From Natrinema sp. CBA1119 (GTDB lineage Archaea; Halobacteriota; Halobacteria; Halobacteriales; Natrialbaceae), in NCBI RefSeq assembly GCF_002572525.1, contig NZ_PDBS01000001.1, positions 1,550,001 through 1,614,000 on the forward strand: a stretch of 64,000 bases of DNA, written 5' to 3'. The notes beneath the pieces were generated by a model. The model searched no databases. It was not told the DNA's origin and saw only the letters and a program-made list of their open reading frames with translations. The first letter of the stretch is position 1. Each line of letters begins with the position of its first letter. Below, in pieces: positions 44,000 through 53,618 of this stretch. A program made the translations under genes and the position numbers.

Positions 44000-44644
44000 A
44001 TGACAGTCGTCGCTTTCGACTTCGATGGGACGCTTTCGGACTCCGAGATGACCGTCCTGCTGGGCGACCGCCGCGGCGTCGCCGCCGATATGGACGAGAT
44101 TACCGAGCGCGCGATGAACAATGAAATCGAGTACGCCGAGAGTCTGCGCAAGCGCGCGGCCCTGCTCGAGGGGCTCCCCCGAGACGAGGCCGACGCGGCC
44201 TTCGACGAGGTCGTCCTCCGCGAGGGGGCCGCCGACCTCATCGAGGAACTGAACGCGGCTGGCGTCACAACTGCTATTCTCACGGGGGGATTCGAACGCG
44301 GCGTCGCGGCCGCCCTCGAGCGCGAGGGCGTCTCCGTCGATCACATCGTCTCGAACTGGCTCCCGATGGAGGGAGACGAGCTCACCGGTACGGTCGACGG
44401 CCCGCTGATCGAGGGCACCAAGGACGACGCCCTTGCGGCCCTCGCCGACGACGTCGGCGTCGACCTCGCGGAGACCGTCGCGGTCGGTGACGGTGCCAAC
44501 GACTTGCCGATGCTCGAGGTCGCCGGACTGGCGATCGGGTTCGAACCCAAACCGGCGGTCGAGCCCCACTGTGACGTCGTCGTTACGTCGATGGCCGAGG
44601 CCCGCGAGACGCTGCTCGACGAGGCTGTTCTCACCGAGCGCTGA
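44000..44644 (+). CDS. serB: phosphoserine phosphatase (HAD superfamily)
   Basis: The last step of serine synthesis. The 214-residue protein carries all HAD motifs: catalytic D-F-D-G-T-L at residues 7-12, motif II T-G-G-F near 95, Lys in EGTKDDAL, and motif III/IV V-G-D-G-A-N-D-L-P-M. The SerB type is supported by the length, the cap region (EITERAMNNEIEYAESLRKR) and the sequence GFEPKPAV near the C-terminus. The start ATG 44000 lies about 28 bases after TTTATCC. Confidence 0.9.
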   Translation: MTVVAFDFDGTLSDSEMTVLLGDRRGVAADMDEITERAMNNEIEYAESLRKRAALLEGLPRDEADAAFDEVVLREGAADLIEELNAAGVTTAILTGGFERGVAAALEREGVSVDHIVSNWLPMEGDELTGTVDGPLIEGTKDDALAALADDVGVDLAETVAVGDGANDLPMLEVAGLAIGFEPKPAVEPHCDVVVTSMAEARETLLDEAVLTER

Positions 44645-44842
44645 TCCGTCGGGAACGCGTTCTATTATGATCGCGTAATCGCTGATTGCGGTCCTGCGAC
44701 GTCGGATCGTTCTGCGGATTCCGGCGTTTTTCGTCCTCCTGGCGCCGGTTTCGACACTCCGTTAGTACTCGGTGAGTGTCCGTGATAACTACCGATTTCC
44801 GGACCGAGAGAGTTTTAACTCACACTCGAGTAAGTACTTTCG

Positions 44843-45220
44843 ATGATGTGGCAAGATCTCGTATTCATGCTCGGAAGCGGCCTTTCGATTATCTTCCTCG
44901 CGCCGACGCTGCGCGACTCGAGCGCGCGGGTTCCGCTCGGCACGAGCCTCCCGTCGATGGGGATCGGGTTCGTCTACGGCACGACGTTTTTCACACTCGG
45001 GATGAACTTCTCCGCGATGGGCGCGTTCGCCGCCGGCTCGATGTGGTCGCTGATCGCCCTGTTCCGCTCGCCGCAGGGCGTCTCGATGAAACTGCTCGCC
45101 CGCGAAAACCTCGCGCTGTTCGTCTCCGATCTGCAGTACTGGATCGACCGCCGACGCTCCGACCGCTCGACCGCAGACCAGTACGTTTCGTTCGACCACG
45201 GTCACAAACAGCAGTACTGA
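44843..45220 (+). CDS. membrane protein, unknown
   Basis: A 125-residue protein with three hydrophobic segments: residues 4-22 (FMLGSGLSIIFLAPTL), 36-56 (MGIGFVYGTTFFTLGMNF) and 58-74. A hydrophilic C-terminal half of about 45 residues ends in HGHKQQY. The TATA-like TTTAACT lies 30 bases before ATG 44843, and 33 bases before the second in-frame ATG 44846, so I prefer the first. I do not recognise the family; similar proteins are found in other Halobacteria by my recollection. Confidence 0.8.
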   Translation: MMWQDLVFMLGSGLSIIFLAPTLRDSSARVPLGTSLPSMGIGFVYGTTFFTLGMNFSAMGAFAAGSMWSLIALFRSPQGVSMKLLARENLALFVSDLQYWIDRRRSDRSTADQYVSFDHGHKQQY

Positions 45221-45420
45221 TACTCGACAGTTCGCGTCCGGAACCGTTCCTTTCCTCGTGTTTCCGCCGCCATGCTCGCGTCGTCGCTATCGTCCGTCGA
45301 CCGTTCCGACAGTGGCGACTCGAGCGCCGCAGCTCTCGGCGCAGTGATCAGCTCGGAAAAATCAGTTGAGACACTGATCTATATCTGTGCCGGGTAGTTC
45401 GATCGGTGATCGTAGTTCCC

Positions 45421-46227
45421 TTACTGAACCTTCGCCATCACGGTCTCGAGGGCGTCACGCGGCTGGGTGAGCAGGCCGCCGACGGCGCCGAAGATCGCCG
45501 GAACGATGATGCCGGCGAAGAGAATCGCATCGGTCATCGACGGAGCGAACTCGACGTCAGTGCTGACCGAATCTCCCGCGTCGTTGAGGTAGTCGCCGGT
45601 GGTGAGTCCGAGAACGCCGCCGTCCTCAGCGCCGATGAGGTTCACGACAGTGGGCACCTCGGAGTACGTCTGCGTCATCACGAACGCCGCGATCGCGGCG
45701 AACGCGAGGTAGGGGATAGCGACGGTAACGCCGGCTTTCGCGGCGTCGACGGGGCCGTCTGCGTCGGTGTACGTCGCGACTGCATACCCGGCGACGACGA
45801 TTCCACCGACCGTCACAAGGAACAGGAACAGCGTCGCCAGTTCGAATGCGCTGCTCACATCGTTTATGAGGGTACTTGCGAACGCGGCACCGTGGTTCGG
45901 AGCGTCACTGAGCGTTGCGGCTTCGCCGTCGGCCTCGAATCCGGTCCCGAACACGCTGAGGTAGCTCCAGCCAGCGGCCTTCCAGGAGGCGACCATTTCG
46001 GTGACGACCACGTCGCCGTCCGCCCCGACGGATGCAGCGATGGGGGACGATTGTGCCGTCGCAATCGCCGTCAGAAGCAGGTGCGTCAGATACGTGGCGA
46101 CCACGGCGATGGCTCCGAACACCGCCCCCTCTTTGATCGGTAGATCGCTCCCCTCGTCCCGCGGTACGCGTTGGCGTTCTTCCGTCGATTCCTCGGTGTC
46201 GTAATCCAGTTGCTTCCCGTCTGACAT
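45421..46227 (-). CDS. five-helix membrane protein, DUF7978-like
   Basis: A 268-residue protein starting MSDGKQLDYDTEESTEERQR at the ATG 46225-46227, with an acidic cytoplasmic N-terminus. Hydrophobic segments lie at about 35-58, 125-150, 165-190 and 235-258, with a weaker one near 85. The loops contain NDVSSAFELA and GAEDGGVLGL. I associate it tentatively with the haloarchaeal DUF7978 group. The promoter is clear: GTATAATACC on the minus strand at about 46247-46256 is 25 bases before the start. The function is unknown. Confidence 0.7.
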   Translation of the reverse strand: MSDGKQLDYDTEESTEERQRVPRDEGSDLPIKEGAVFGAIAVVATYLTHLLLTAIATAQSSPIAASVGADGDVVVTEMVASWKAAGWSYLSVFGTGFEADGEAATLSDAPNHGAAFASTLINDVSSAFELATLFLFLVTVGGIVVAGYAVATYTDADGPVDAAKAGVTVAIPYLAFAAIAAFVMTQTYSEVPTVVNLIGAEDGGVLGLTTGDYLNDAGDSVSTDVEFAPSMTDAILFAGIIVPAIFGAVGGLLTQPRDALETVMAKVQ

Positions 46228-46360
46228 CACTAACACATCAGACAGAGTGGTATTATACTTTACGACACTGTTTATATAGCATGATCTTCTGTTTATCGTA
46301 CGTATACTCGAGGCCTCCTTTCGAGCGGAAATTTCCGTTCGTATCGGTTGGGCGATTATA

Positions 46361-47566
46361 TCACTTCGAAAACAGACTCGTGTGAACCGGGGCGAAGTCG
46401 CTGGTCTCGTCGGCCGCCGGTGCCGTATCGGTGATCGCACGGCCCTCGAGTCCGGTCTCGAGCAGGTCCGAGAGCGGCGGGCCGACGGTTTCGGGCTCGA
46501 CGAGGAACGCGTCGTGGCCGTGATCGGACTCGATCACGTGGTGTGCGACGTCGACGCTCGCGTCGCGACAGGCCTCGGCCAGCGCTTCGGCCTGTTCGAC
46601 GGTGAAGTGCCAGTCGCCGGTAAACGAGAGCACGAGGAGTTCTCCCTCGAAAGCCGCGAGCGCGTCGGCGTCGGACTCGTACCCCGCCGAGAGGTCGAAG
46701 TCGTCCATCGCGCGGGTCATGTAGAGGTAGCTGTTGGCGTCGAACCGGTCGGTGAACTTGTCGGCCTGGTAGTCCAGATAGGACTCGACCTCCCGGTAGG
46801 GGAAGAAGGCGGCCGCGGAGTCCGGCGGGTCCCCGCGGACCGCTTCCCGACCCGCCGAGCGGCGGCCGAACTTCCGCCCCATCGATGCCTTCGAGAGGTA
46901 CATGATGTGGCCGATCTGGCGGGCTCGAGCGAGGCCGTCCCGGGGTTCCGGGCCGCCGTAGTAGTGGCCGCCGTTCCAGTTGGGATCGCTGGTGATCGCT
47001 CGGCGGGCAACGGTATCGAGCGCGAGACACTGCGGGTCGAGCCGAGCGGCGGTGGCGACCGCGCCGGCGCGTTCGACGTCGTCGGGGAACCGGCGGAGCC
47101 AGTCGAGGACGTTCATCCCGCCGACGCTGCCGCCGACGACGGCGTGGAGCCGGCCGACGCCGAGGGTGTCGAGTAGCTCCCGCTGAGCGCGGGTCCAGTC
47201 GCCGACCGTGACCGGGGGGAAGTCGGTGCCGTAGGGCTCGCCCGTCTCCGGGTTCTCGCTGGCAGGGCCGGTCGTCCCGTAACACGACCCGGGTGCGTTC
47301 GCACAGACCACGTAGTACTCGCTCGTGTCGATCGCCTTCCCGGGACCGACGACGTCGCCCCACCAGGCGCGGGCCTGTCCCGCCGTCTCGCCGCCCGCGT
47401 CCGGTCGCCGGGCGACGTGGGCGCTGCCGGTCAGCGCGTGACAGACGAGGACCGCGTTATCGCCGGTGAAATCGCCGTAGGTCTCGTAGGCGACCTCGAG
47501 GTTCGGGATCGATTCCCCCGACTCGAACTGAAACTCCCCCAGATCGACCGTCTCCTTCGTCGTCAC
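46361..47566 (-). CDS. metX: homoserine O-acetyltransferase
   Basis: Acetylates homoserine in methionine synthesis. The 401-residue alpha/beta-hydrolase has the nucleophile elbow G-G-S-V-G-G-M near residue 144, the [14 protein letters not shown] oxyanion region, the active-site Asp in SFTGDWHF and the catalytic His in [10 protein letters not shown]. The start is GTG 47564-47566, which overlaps the metY stop as GTGA. The two are therefore translationally coupled, with metY first. Confidence 0.93.
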   Translation of the reverse strand: MTTKETVDLGEFQFESGESIPNLEVAYETYGDFTGDNAVLVCHALTGSAHVARRPDAGGETAGQARAWWGDVVGPGKAIDTSEYYVVCANAPGSCYGTTGPASENPETGEPYGTDFPPVTVGDWTRAQRELLDTLGVGRLHAVVGGSVGGMNVLDWLRRFPDDVERAGAVATAARLDPQCLALDTVARRAITSDPNWNGGHYYGGPEPRDGLARARQIGHIMYLSKASMGRKFGRRSAGREAVRGDPPDSAAAFFPYREVESYLDYQADKFTDRFDANSYLYMTRAMDDFDLSAGYESDADALAAFEGELLVLSFTGDWHFTVEQAEALAEACRDASVDVAHHVIESDHGHDAFLVEPETVGPPLSDLLETGLEGRAITDTAPAADETSDFAPVHTSLFSK

Positions 47567-48915
47567 GCTGTCTCACCCGTCCCTCCACTGGCCCGCGTCG
47601 CCGTCTCGATCGCCTGCTCGAGGTCGGCCAAGATGTCCTCGGGATCCTCGATCCCGACCGACATCCGGATCAGATCGGCCGTCACGCCCGCTTCTTCGCG
47701 CTCTTCCGGCGAGAGTTGACCGTGGGTCGTGCTTGCCGGGTGAATGACGAGCGTCTTCGCGTCGCCGATGTTCGCGAGGAACTGGGCGAGGTCGACGCTT
47801 TCGCAGAACGTCTTTCCAGCTTCGAACCCTTCCTCGAGCCCGAACGCGACCATGCCGCCGAAGTCCGCGAGATACCGCGTGGCGTTGTCGTGAGTGGGGT
47901 GGTCCGCGAGTCCGGGATGCGTGACCCAGGCCACGTCCTCGTGGTCGTCGAGGTACTCCGCGACGATGGCGGCGTTCTCGCAGTGCTTTTCGACGCGCAG
48001 GGGCATCGACTCGAGCCCCTGGAGGGTCTGCCAGGCGTCGAACGGCGACTGCTGGTTGCCGAGACTGCGCAGCGAGCGGAATCTGGCCGTGGCCGCGAAC
48101 GGTGCGTCCGAAAAGTCCCGCGAGAAGTCGACGTCGTGGTAGGCGTGATTCTGCCCCGCGATCTCGTCGTAGCCGTGCTCACCCCAGGGGAACGAGCCGC
48201 CGTCGACCAGCACGCCGCCGACCGTGGTGCCGGAGCCGTGGAGCCACTTGGTCGTCGACTCCCAGACGACGTCGGCCCCGTGCTCGAGCGGTCGACACAG
48301 CGCCGGCGTCGCGAAGGTGTTGTCCACGACGAGCGGGACGCCGTTGTCGTGGGCGATCTCGGCGACGCGCTCGAAGTCGGGCGTCACCAGCGACGGGTTG
48401 CCGATCGTCTCGACGTGGACGAAGGCGGTGTCCTCGTCGATGGCCTCCTCGTAGGCGTCGTACTCGAGCGTGGGGACGAATTTCGGTTCGATATCCCTGC
48501 GGGTCGCCGTCTTCGAGAAGTAGGCCGTCGTCCCGCCGTAGGTGTCGGTCGAACAGACGACGGTGTCGCCCGCCTCGGCGAGGATCAACACCGCGGAATC
48601 CAATGCGGCCATGCCGCTACCGGTCGCGACCGCGCCGGCACCGCCCTCGAGGTCGGCGAGGCGGTCCTCGAGCGTCGTGACGGTCGGGTTGGCGATGCGA
48701 GAGTAGATGTAGCCGTCGTCCTCGAGGGCGTAGCGGGCGGCGGCCGTATCGGCGTCCTCGAAGACGTAGGAGGTCGTCTGGTAGATCGGCGGTGCCATCG
48801 CGCCAGTCTCCGGATCGGGAGACTGGCCGGCGTGGACGCTGCGCGTGCCGAGTCCGCGCCCGCCGACCTCGGCGTCGGAGTCGGCACCGTGCTCGTCGCT
48901 CGCGTCGTCGCTCAT
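47563..48915 (-). CDS. metY: O-acetylhomoserine aminocarboxypropyltransferase
   Basis: A PLP enzyme that makes homocysteine (or methionine) from O-acetylhomoserine and a sulfur donor. The 450-residue protein is of the Cys/Met metabolism PLP family: [15 protein letters not shown] at the N-terminus, [19 protein letters not shown], and the PLP lysine in [10 protein letters not shown]. The C-terminus has [11 protein letters not shown], characteristic of the group. The first 20 residues are acidic and extra. The start ATG 48913-48915 lies four bases downstream (minus strand) of a perfect 12-base palindrome. It forms an operon with metX. Confidence 0.93.
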   Translation of the reverse strand: MSDDASDEHGADSDAEVGGRGLGTRSVHAGQSPDPETGAMAPPIYQTTSYVFEDADTAAARYALEDDGYIYSRIANPTVTTLEDRLADLEGGAGAVATGSGMAALDSAVLILAEAGDTVVCSTDTYGGTTAYFSKTATRRDIEPKFVPTLEYDAYEEAIDEDTAFVHVETIGNPSLVTPDFERVAEIAHDNGVPLVVDNTFATPALCRPLEHGADVVWESTTKWLHGSGTTVGGVLVDGGSFPWGEHGYDEIAGQNHAYHDVDFSRDFSDAPFAATARFRSLRSLGNQQSPFDAWQTLQGLESMPLRVEKHCENAAIVAEYLDDHEDVAWVTHPGLADHPTHDNATRYLADFGGMVAFGLEEGFEAGKTFCESVDLAQFLANIGDAKTLVIHPASTTHGQLSPEEREEAGVTADLIRMSVGIEDPEDILADLEQAIETATRASGGTGETA

Positions 48916-48919
48916 GTTT

Positions 48920-48931
48920 AGTATGCATACT
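48920..48931. promoter_or_regulatory. palindromic operator before metY-metX
   Basis: AGTATGCATACT is a perfect 12-base palindrome four bases before the metY start. Immediately upstream a second inverted repeat, CCACG-TTCATATG-CGTGG (48935-48952), surrounds a CATATG that lies at the TATA distance (about 27 bases) from the start. A repressor bound to either would cover the transcription start or the TATA box. Confidence 0.55.
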
Positions 48932-49176
48932 ACTCCACGTTCATATGCGTGGCAGTAACGGCAAAAACCGCAGACTAGAGAATGTCACGCATTGGTCGAT
49001 CGTGGACTGATCGGGGCTACTCGCGTCTGTCCACCGAAGCCACGCGCTTCGAGTACTCGAGTCGGTGAGTTGCGATGACGAGAGCGACCGTTTCCATCGG
49101 CTCGAGCCGATCGGTTCCGCCGGGCGCTTCGCTTGCAGGCTCAAACGCTTTCCCTAGCCGGCCGCCCTATCGAGAC

Positions 49177-49515
49177 ATGCAGACGGTCTTCCACCTCATC
49201 GCCGACGAACCGGCACAACAACAGACCGCGCTCACGATCGCAGAAAATCTCACGAAAGACGACTCCGTCGAGATCGACGACATCGCCATCGTCGCACAGG
49301 CCGACGGGATCGAGCCGCTGACGGCCGGTGGGGAGGGCAGCGACACGGTCGAATCGCTCCTCGAGACGGGCATCTCGGTCAAGGCCTGTGGCAACACGCT
49401 CGATCTCAAAGACCTCGCGGAATCGGATCTCGTCGAGGGCGTCGAAACAGTTCCCTCCGGCGGCGGCGAACTCACCCGACTGCAGAGCGAGGGCTACGCC
49501 TACATCCGTCCGTAG
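49177..49515 (+). CDS. DsrE/DsrF-like family protein
   Basis: A 112-residue protein that begins MQTVFHLIADEPAQQQTALT and has the DsrE-like alpha/beta pattern: strand-helix, then DSVEIDDIAIVAQADGIEPL, TGISVKACGNTLDLKDL with a single Cys at about residue 74, and a C-terminal VETVPSGGGELTRLQSEGYAYIRP. In DsrE-related proteins the conserved Cys carries persulfide in sulfur transfer; this is inferred here. ATG 49177 lies about 27 bases after CTTTCCCTA. The MFS gene follows after 41 bases. Confidence 0.85.
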   Translation: MQTVFHLIADEPAQQQTALTIAENLTKDDSVEIDDIAIVAQADGIEPLTAGGEGSDTVESLLETGISVKACGNTLDLKDLAESDLVEGVETVPSGGGELTRLQSEGYAYIRP

Positions 49516-49556
49516 GTTCGGCCGCTCTCATCGTCCCACCGAGCCCCTTCTCCCGC

Positions 49557-50879
49557 ATGACAGGGCCGACGAGGATCTCTCTCAGGCGGGTACTGGCTCG
49601 CCTCGAGACGGACGGCTTCATACTCACGGAGCGCCAAGCCCCCGTCGTGCACTCGAGTGATCGCGACCGGGCCGTGCTTGCCGCTCTCGTCTTCGCGGTG
49701 TTGTTCTCGCAGGTGCTGCTCTATCCGGGCGTGGCGACGCTGGTGGCGGCGCTGGGTGCGGACGCGACGGGTTCGGCGTTCGCGGCGACACCGCTTGATG
49801 CAAGCATGTGGTTTCTGGTCGCCGAGTTCGCCGCCTACGTCACGTTCGTCGGCGTCTGGGGCGTCGCGAGCGATGCGACCGGCCGCCGGACGCCGTTCAT
49901 CGTCGCCAGCGCCGTCGCCGGTGCCGTCGGCTACGCCGCGCTCGCCGCCGTGCCCGCGGTGGGTTCGATCCCTTTCGAGGGCGTGCTCCTCCTGCGGGTC
50001 TTTCAGGGCGCGATGACCATCGGCGCGTTCTCCCTGACGATGACTATGCTGATGGACCTCGAGGGCGGCCACGGTCGGAACATGGGCGCGGCGGGGATCG
50101 CCATCGGACTCGGTGCCGCCCTCGGCGCGCCGATCGGCGGCCAGCTAACGGAGGTCGACCCGCTTGCACCGCTGCTCGTCGCCGCCGGCTTACTCGTCTT
50201 CGTTGGCATCGCCGTCTCGCTCGTCGAGGACCGCACGCCAGACGAACGCCGGTCCGCTCGCGTGCTCGTCGACGGGATCCGCCGGCGGCCGACGCTGTCG
50301 ATTCCGTTCGCCTTCGGCTTCGTCGATCGGCTCACGGCCGGTTTCTTCGCGCTCGTGGGGACCCTCTACTTCCAGGAGGCGTTCGGGCTCGACGCCGGAA
50401 CGACCGGGCTCATGCTGGCGTGCTTTTTCGCGCCCTTCGCCCTCCTGCAGTATCCGATGGGTACCCTCTCGGATCGGATCGGCCGCACGATCCCGATCGT
50501 CGTCGGTTCGCTGTGTTACGGCGGTGGGATCCTCCTCGTCGGGGCCTCGCCATCGGTCGCAACCGCCGCGATCGCGATGGTCGGCGTCGGCGTCCTCGGC
50601 GCGCTCGTGGCCCCCGCGACGATGGCGCTTGTCACCGACCTCGCAGACGAGAGCGAACGCGGGATCGCCATGGCCGGATTCAATCTCGCCGGCAGCCTCG
50701 GCTTCCTCGGCGGCTTCCTCCTCGGCGGCACCGTCGCCAGCAGCTACGGCTACGGCACCGCCTTTCTCGTCGTCGGCGGCCTCGAGATCGCGATCGCCGT
50801 CGTCACGGTGCCACTGTTTTTGCGACTCCCGCTCGAGGCGACCGATCGCGTTCGCTCGAGCGACCGCGGCGACGCCTGA
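49557..50879 (+). CDS. MFS transporter
   Basis: A 440-residue major facilitator with twelve predicted helices. The loop 2-3 motif is G-V-A-S-D-A-T-G-R-R (about residues 102-111), and its counterpart in the second half is GTLSDRIGR. A central cytoplasmic loop (residues 215-240) carries EDRTPDERRSARVL. The product may start at ATG 49557 or at GTG 49647 (HSSDRDRAVLAALV); the 30 extra residues are basic and of a different composition, so the shorter form is plausible. Substrate unknown; drug or sugar efflux is typical for such families. Confidence 0.85.
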   Translation: MTGPTRISLRRVLARLETDGFILTERQAPVVHSSDRDRAVLAALVFAVLFSQVLLYPGVATLVAALGADATGSAFAATPLDASMWFLVAEFAAYVTFVGVWGVASDATGRRTPFIVASAVAGAVGYAALAAVPAVGSIPFEGVLLLRVFQGAMTIGAFSLTMTMLMDLEGGHGRNMGAAGIAIGLGAALGAPIGGQLTEVDPLAPLLVAAGLLVFVGIAVSLVEDRTPDERRSARVLVDGIRRRPTLSIPFAFGFVDRLTAGFFALVGTLYFQEAFGLDAGTTGLMLACFFAPFALLQYPMGTLSDRIGRTIPIVVGSLCYGGGILLVGASPSVATAAIAMVGVGVLGALVAPATMALVTDLADESERGIAMAGFNLAGSLGFLGGFLLGGTVASSYGYGTAFLVVGGLEIAIAVVTVPLFLRLPLEATDRVRSSDRGDA

Positions 50880-50997
50880 CACCGGTCACGTTATCGGACA
50901 GTCAGCGAATATACTCTCCCCTATGTTGCGGTATGTATTCACATAACATTGTAACGAGAGAAGGTATCAATTTTTATGCGGTCAGACCCAATCCCCG

Positions 50998-51477
50998 ATG
51001 ATGGCACGAGACAACCCAGTTTCGCGGCGGACAGCACTGAAGCTCACGGGCGCGGCCGCATCGACGGCGCTCGTCGCCGGCTGTAGCGGTGGTAACGGAG
51101 ACGGTAACGGCAACGGCAACGGTAACGGAGACAGTGAGGGCCCGTATTCGATCGAGTCCGGAACGACCATCGAACTCAAATCGCTGGCTCAGTCCTGGGA
51201 AGGCGTCGCGCCGTCTTCGATCGAAGGCGTGGAGAACCCCGACCTTAGCCTCACCGAGGGCGAGACCTACACGATCGAGTGGGTAGAGAACGAGGGTGGT
51301 TCGCACAACCTCGCAATCTACGACGACAGCCAGTCGGCAGTCGCGGGACCGACCGAACAGGTCAGCGACAGCGAACCCGGCCTGAGCGTGGAATTCGACG
51401 CGTCGAGCGATACCGTCGAGTACGTCTGTGAGCCCCACTACTCCGCCGGAATGGCGGGCAGTATCGAGCTCGAATAA
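50998..51477 (+). CDS. halocyanin-like blue copper lipoprotein 1
   Basis: A 159-residue Tat lipoprotein (SRRTALKLTGAAAST, lipobox V-A-G-C with C29) with a Gly/Asn linker. The cupredoxin domain (50-159) contains the complete type I copper ligand set: H103 in G-S-H-N-L, then C144, H147 and M152 in Y-V-C-E-P-H-Y-S-A-G-M. Such anchored proteins carry single electrons in haloarchaeal respiration. The promoter box TTTTATGC is about 27 bases before ATG 50998; a second ATG follows directly. It is a tandem paralogue of the protein at 51757. Confidence 0.9.
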   Translation: MMARDNPVSRRTALKLTGAAASTALVAGCSGGNGDGNGNGNGNGDSEGPYSIESGTTIELKSLAQSWEGVAPSSIEGVENPDLSLTEGETYTIEWVENEGGSHNLAIYDDSQSAVAGPTEQVSDSEPGLSVEFDASSDTVEYVCEPHYSAGMAGSIELE

Positions 51478-51638
51478 CGGCTTCTAGTCTCGAATTGACC
51501 GCAACGGTCGATACCGCACTGACCGCTGTAATTGCCGGTCACTTTCTGACGTTTTTTCTCCGGTGGGACACGATAGCCACACAGGAGCCGGTAGCGAACA
51601 TTGACGGAGCTGATGCCGTCCTCGGTCGTCCCGATGCA

Positions 51639-51660
51639 GCATCAAAAGTACCATTCCACC
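51639..51660. repeat. 22-base repeat, copy 1
   Basis: GCATCAAAAGTACCATTCCACC occurs here and again, with one change (T to A), at 52451-52472. Both copies are intergenic, one before the second copper gene and one before the aminotransferase gene. Confidence 0.8.
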
Positions 51661-51756
51661 GCGTTGCTCTGTCAACTTCGATACGTTACCGGGTGTGGCC
51701 ACTACGTTTCCAGCCGAATGAGCACCTTTTAGTATGGCTGACATATTCTCATATTC

Positions 51757-52434
51757 ATGGAAAACGACAAATACCGGACGCGTCGCAGACTACTCCGAGT
51801 CGGCGGACTGACAGCAGTGACTGGCGTCCTCGCGGGTTGTCTAGACGGAAGTACGACCGACGATCCCGGCAGCTCGACCAACGACAGCGATGGCGACAAA
51901 ACCGGGACTGGAGACGATACTGATGGAGAGAACGGGTCGGCAGCGGACGGTTCTGACGGTGATTCGGCGTCGGACGGGGACGGTTCTGACGGTGATTCGG
52001 CGTCGGACGGTTCCGCCGACGCCGACGACTCCGATTCGGATACCAACGCCGAGGACGGAGAGACCGAACCGACCGATACCAATCGCAAATTCGAGATCGA
52101 ACCAGGAGCCGAGGTCCTATTCAGCGGAGAAACCGTCGAATGGGTCGGCCTCGAGCCGTCGCGAATCGAGGGAATCTCGAACCCGACGCTCGTTCTCGAG
52201 GCGGGCGAGGAGTACACGATCGGCTGGACCGAGAACAACGGATCCATGCACAACATCGAGATCTGGAACGACGACGAGGAGGTCGTTAATGGACTCGAAA
52301 CCGAACTAGTCACCGATCCCGGTGAGGAGCAGAAGATGACGGTTACCGCCAGCGAGGAGATGACTCTCTATGTCTGTCACCCTCACAACAACGCCGGAAT
52401 GCGGGGAAGCATCGAGGTCCGAACCGGCGAGTGA
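51757..52434 (+). CDS. halocyanin-like blue copper lipoprotein 2
   Basis: A 225-residue relative of the preceding protein. It has a Tat motif (RRRLLRVGGLTAVTG), lipobox L-A-G-C with C28, then a long acidic Ser/Asp/Gly linker (residues 31-108) containing an internal repeat (GSDGDSASDGD twice). The cupredoxin domain has H165 in S-M-H-N-I and C207, H210, M215 in Y-V-C-H-P-H-N-N-A-G-M. An extra His (H208) stands between Cys and the usual ligand. The promoter TTTTAGTA is about 26 bases before ATG 51757. The longer linker would hold the domain farther from the membrane. Confidence 0.9.
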   Translation: MENDKYRTRRRLLRVGGLTAVTGVLAGCLDGSTTDDPGSSTNDSDGDKTGTGDDTDGENGSAADGSDGDSASDGDGSDGDSASDGSADADDSDSDTNAEDGETEPTDTNRKFEIEPGAEVLFSGETVEWVGLEPSRIEGISNPTLVLEAGEEYTIGWTENNGSMHNIEIWNDDEEVVNGLETELVTDPGEEQKMTVTASEEMTLYVCHPHNNAGMRGSIEVRTGE

Positions 52435-52450
52435 TGCCGGCGTCGGTCGG

Positions 52451-52472
52451 GCATCAAAAGTACCATACCACC
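52451..52472. repeat. 22-base repeat, copy 2
   Basis: GCATCAAAAGTACCATACCACC, 21 of 22 identical to 51639-51660. It starts 17 bases after the second copper gene and ends 33 bases before the GTG start of the aminotransferase gene. Confidence 0.8.
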
Positions 52473-52505
52473 TCGCGACTCAGTAATCCGTATCAGGTGA
52501 TTTCC

Positions 52506-53618
52506 GTGAGCAAGAAACGCGAATATAAGGACGACTATCCGGACAAAACGCTGTACATCCCGGGCCCGACCGAGGTACGCGAGGACGTCCTCGAGGCGAT
52601 GTGCCAGCCGATGTTCGGCCACCGAATGGATCGAATGACCGACCTCTACACCACCGTCGTCGAGGACACGAAGGAGTTCCTCGGCACCGACAACGAGGTC
52701 ATCATCCTCACGGGGTCGGGGACCGAGTTCATGGAGAGTTCGCTCCTCAACCTCGTCGACGAGAACGTCCTCTGTACGACCTGCGGGAGCTTCAGCGAGC
52801 GACAGGCTAACGTGGCCGAGCGACTGGGGAAGTCCGTCGACACGCTCGAGTATGAGTGGGGCCAGGCGGTCAAACCCGAGGACGTCCGCGAGGCCCTCGA
52901 GGAGAGCGAGACTGAGTACGACGCCGTCACCTGCGTCATGAACGAGAGTTCGACCGGCGTCCGCAATCCGATCGAGGAGATCGGCGACGTCGTCGCCGAC
53001 TATCCGGACACCTACTTTGTCGTCGACGCCGTCTCCGCGCTCGGTGGCGACCTCGTCGATATCGACGAGCACGACATCGACGTCATCTTCACGTCGGTTC
53101 AGAAGGCCTTCGCCATGCCGCCGGGGCTCGCCGTCTGCGTCGTCAGCGACGACGCCTACGAACGGGAACTCGAGTCCGAGTCGGCGTCGTGGTACGGCGG
53201 CTTCCAGCGCTCGCTGGACTACTACGACCGGAAGGGCCAGACCCACTCGACGCCGGCGATTCCCGTCATGCTCGCGTATCGGAAACAGATGAAGCATATG
53301 CTCGAGGAGGGCCACGACGCCCGCGACCAGCGCCACCGGGAAATGGCCGAGTACACGCGCGAGTGGGCCCGCGAGCACTTCGATATGTTCCCCGAGGCGG
53401 GGTACGAATCGCAGACGGTGGCCTGTATCGAGAACACGCAGGGGATCGACGTCGCGGAGACGATCGAGGCCGTCGACGAGAAGTACGACATGGTCTTCTC
53501 GAACGGCTACGGCTCCCAACTCGGCGAAGAGACGTTCCGCATCGGCCACATGGGCGAACACGACCTCGAGTCGATCGAGGAACTGACCGACGCCATCGAA
53601 GACGTCGCCGGGCTGTAG
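52506..53618 (+). CDS. class V aminotransferase (alanine-glyoxylate/serine-pyruvate type)
   Basis: A 370-residue PLP enzyme starting at GTG 52506 (MSKKREYKDDYPDKTLYIPG). The family N-terminus IPGPTEV, the GSGTEFME loop, and the PLP-binding Lys in F-T-S-V-Q-K-A-F are visible, with SLDYYD and THSTPAIP blocks further on. The C-terminal domain ends with IGHMGEHDLESIEELTDAI. It belongs to the AGXT-like group, whose members act on alanine, serine or, in some archaea, phosphoserine. serA and serB lie within 12 kb, so a role as phosphoserine aminotransferase is possible but inferred. The frame is open to 52431. Confidence 0.88.
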   Translation: MSKKREYKDDYPDKTLYIPGPTEVREDVLEAMCQPMFGHRMDRMTDLYTTVVEDTKEFLGTDNEVIILTGSGTEFMESSLLNLVDENVLCTTCGSFSERQANVAERLGKSVDTLEYEWGQAVKPEDVREALEESETEYDAVTCVMNESSTGVRNPIEEIGDVVADYPDTYFVVDAVSALGGDLVDIDEHDIDVIFTSVQKAFAMPPGLAVCVVSDDAYERELESESASWYGGFQRSLDYYDRKGQTHSTPAIPVMLAYRKQMKHMLEEGHDARDQRHREMAEYTREWAREHFDMFPEAGYESQTVACIENTQGIDVAETIEAVDEKYDMVFSNGYGSQLGEETFRIGHMGEHDLESIEELTDAIEDVAGL

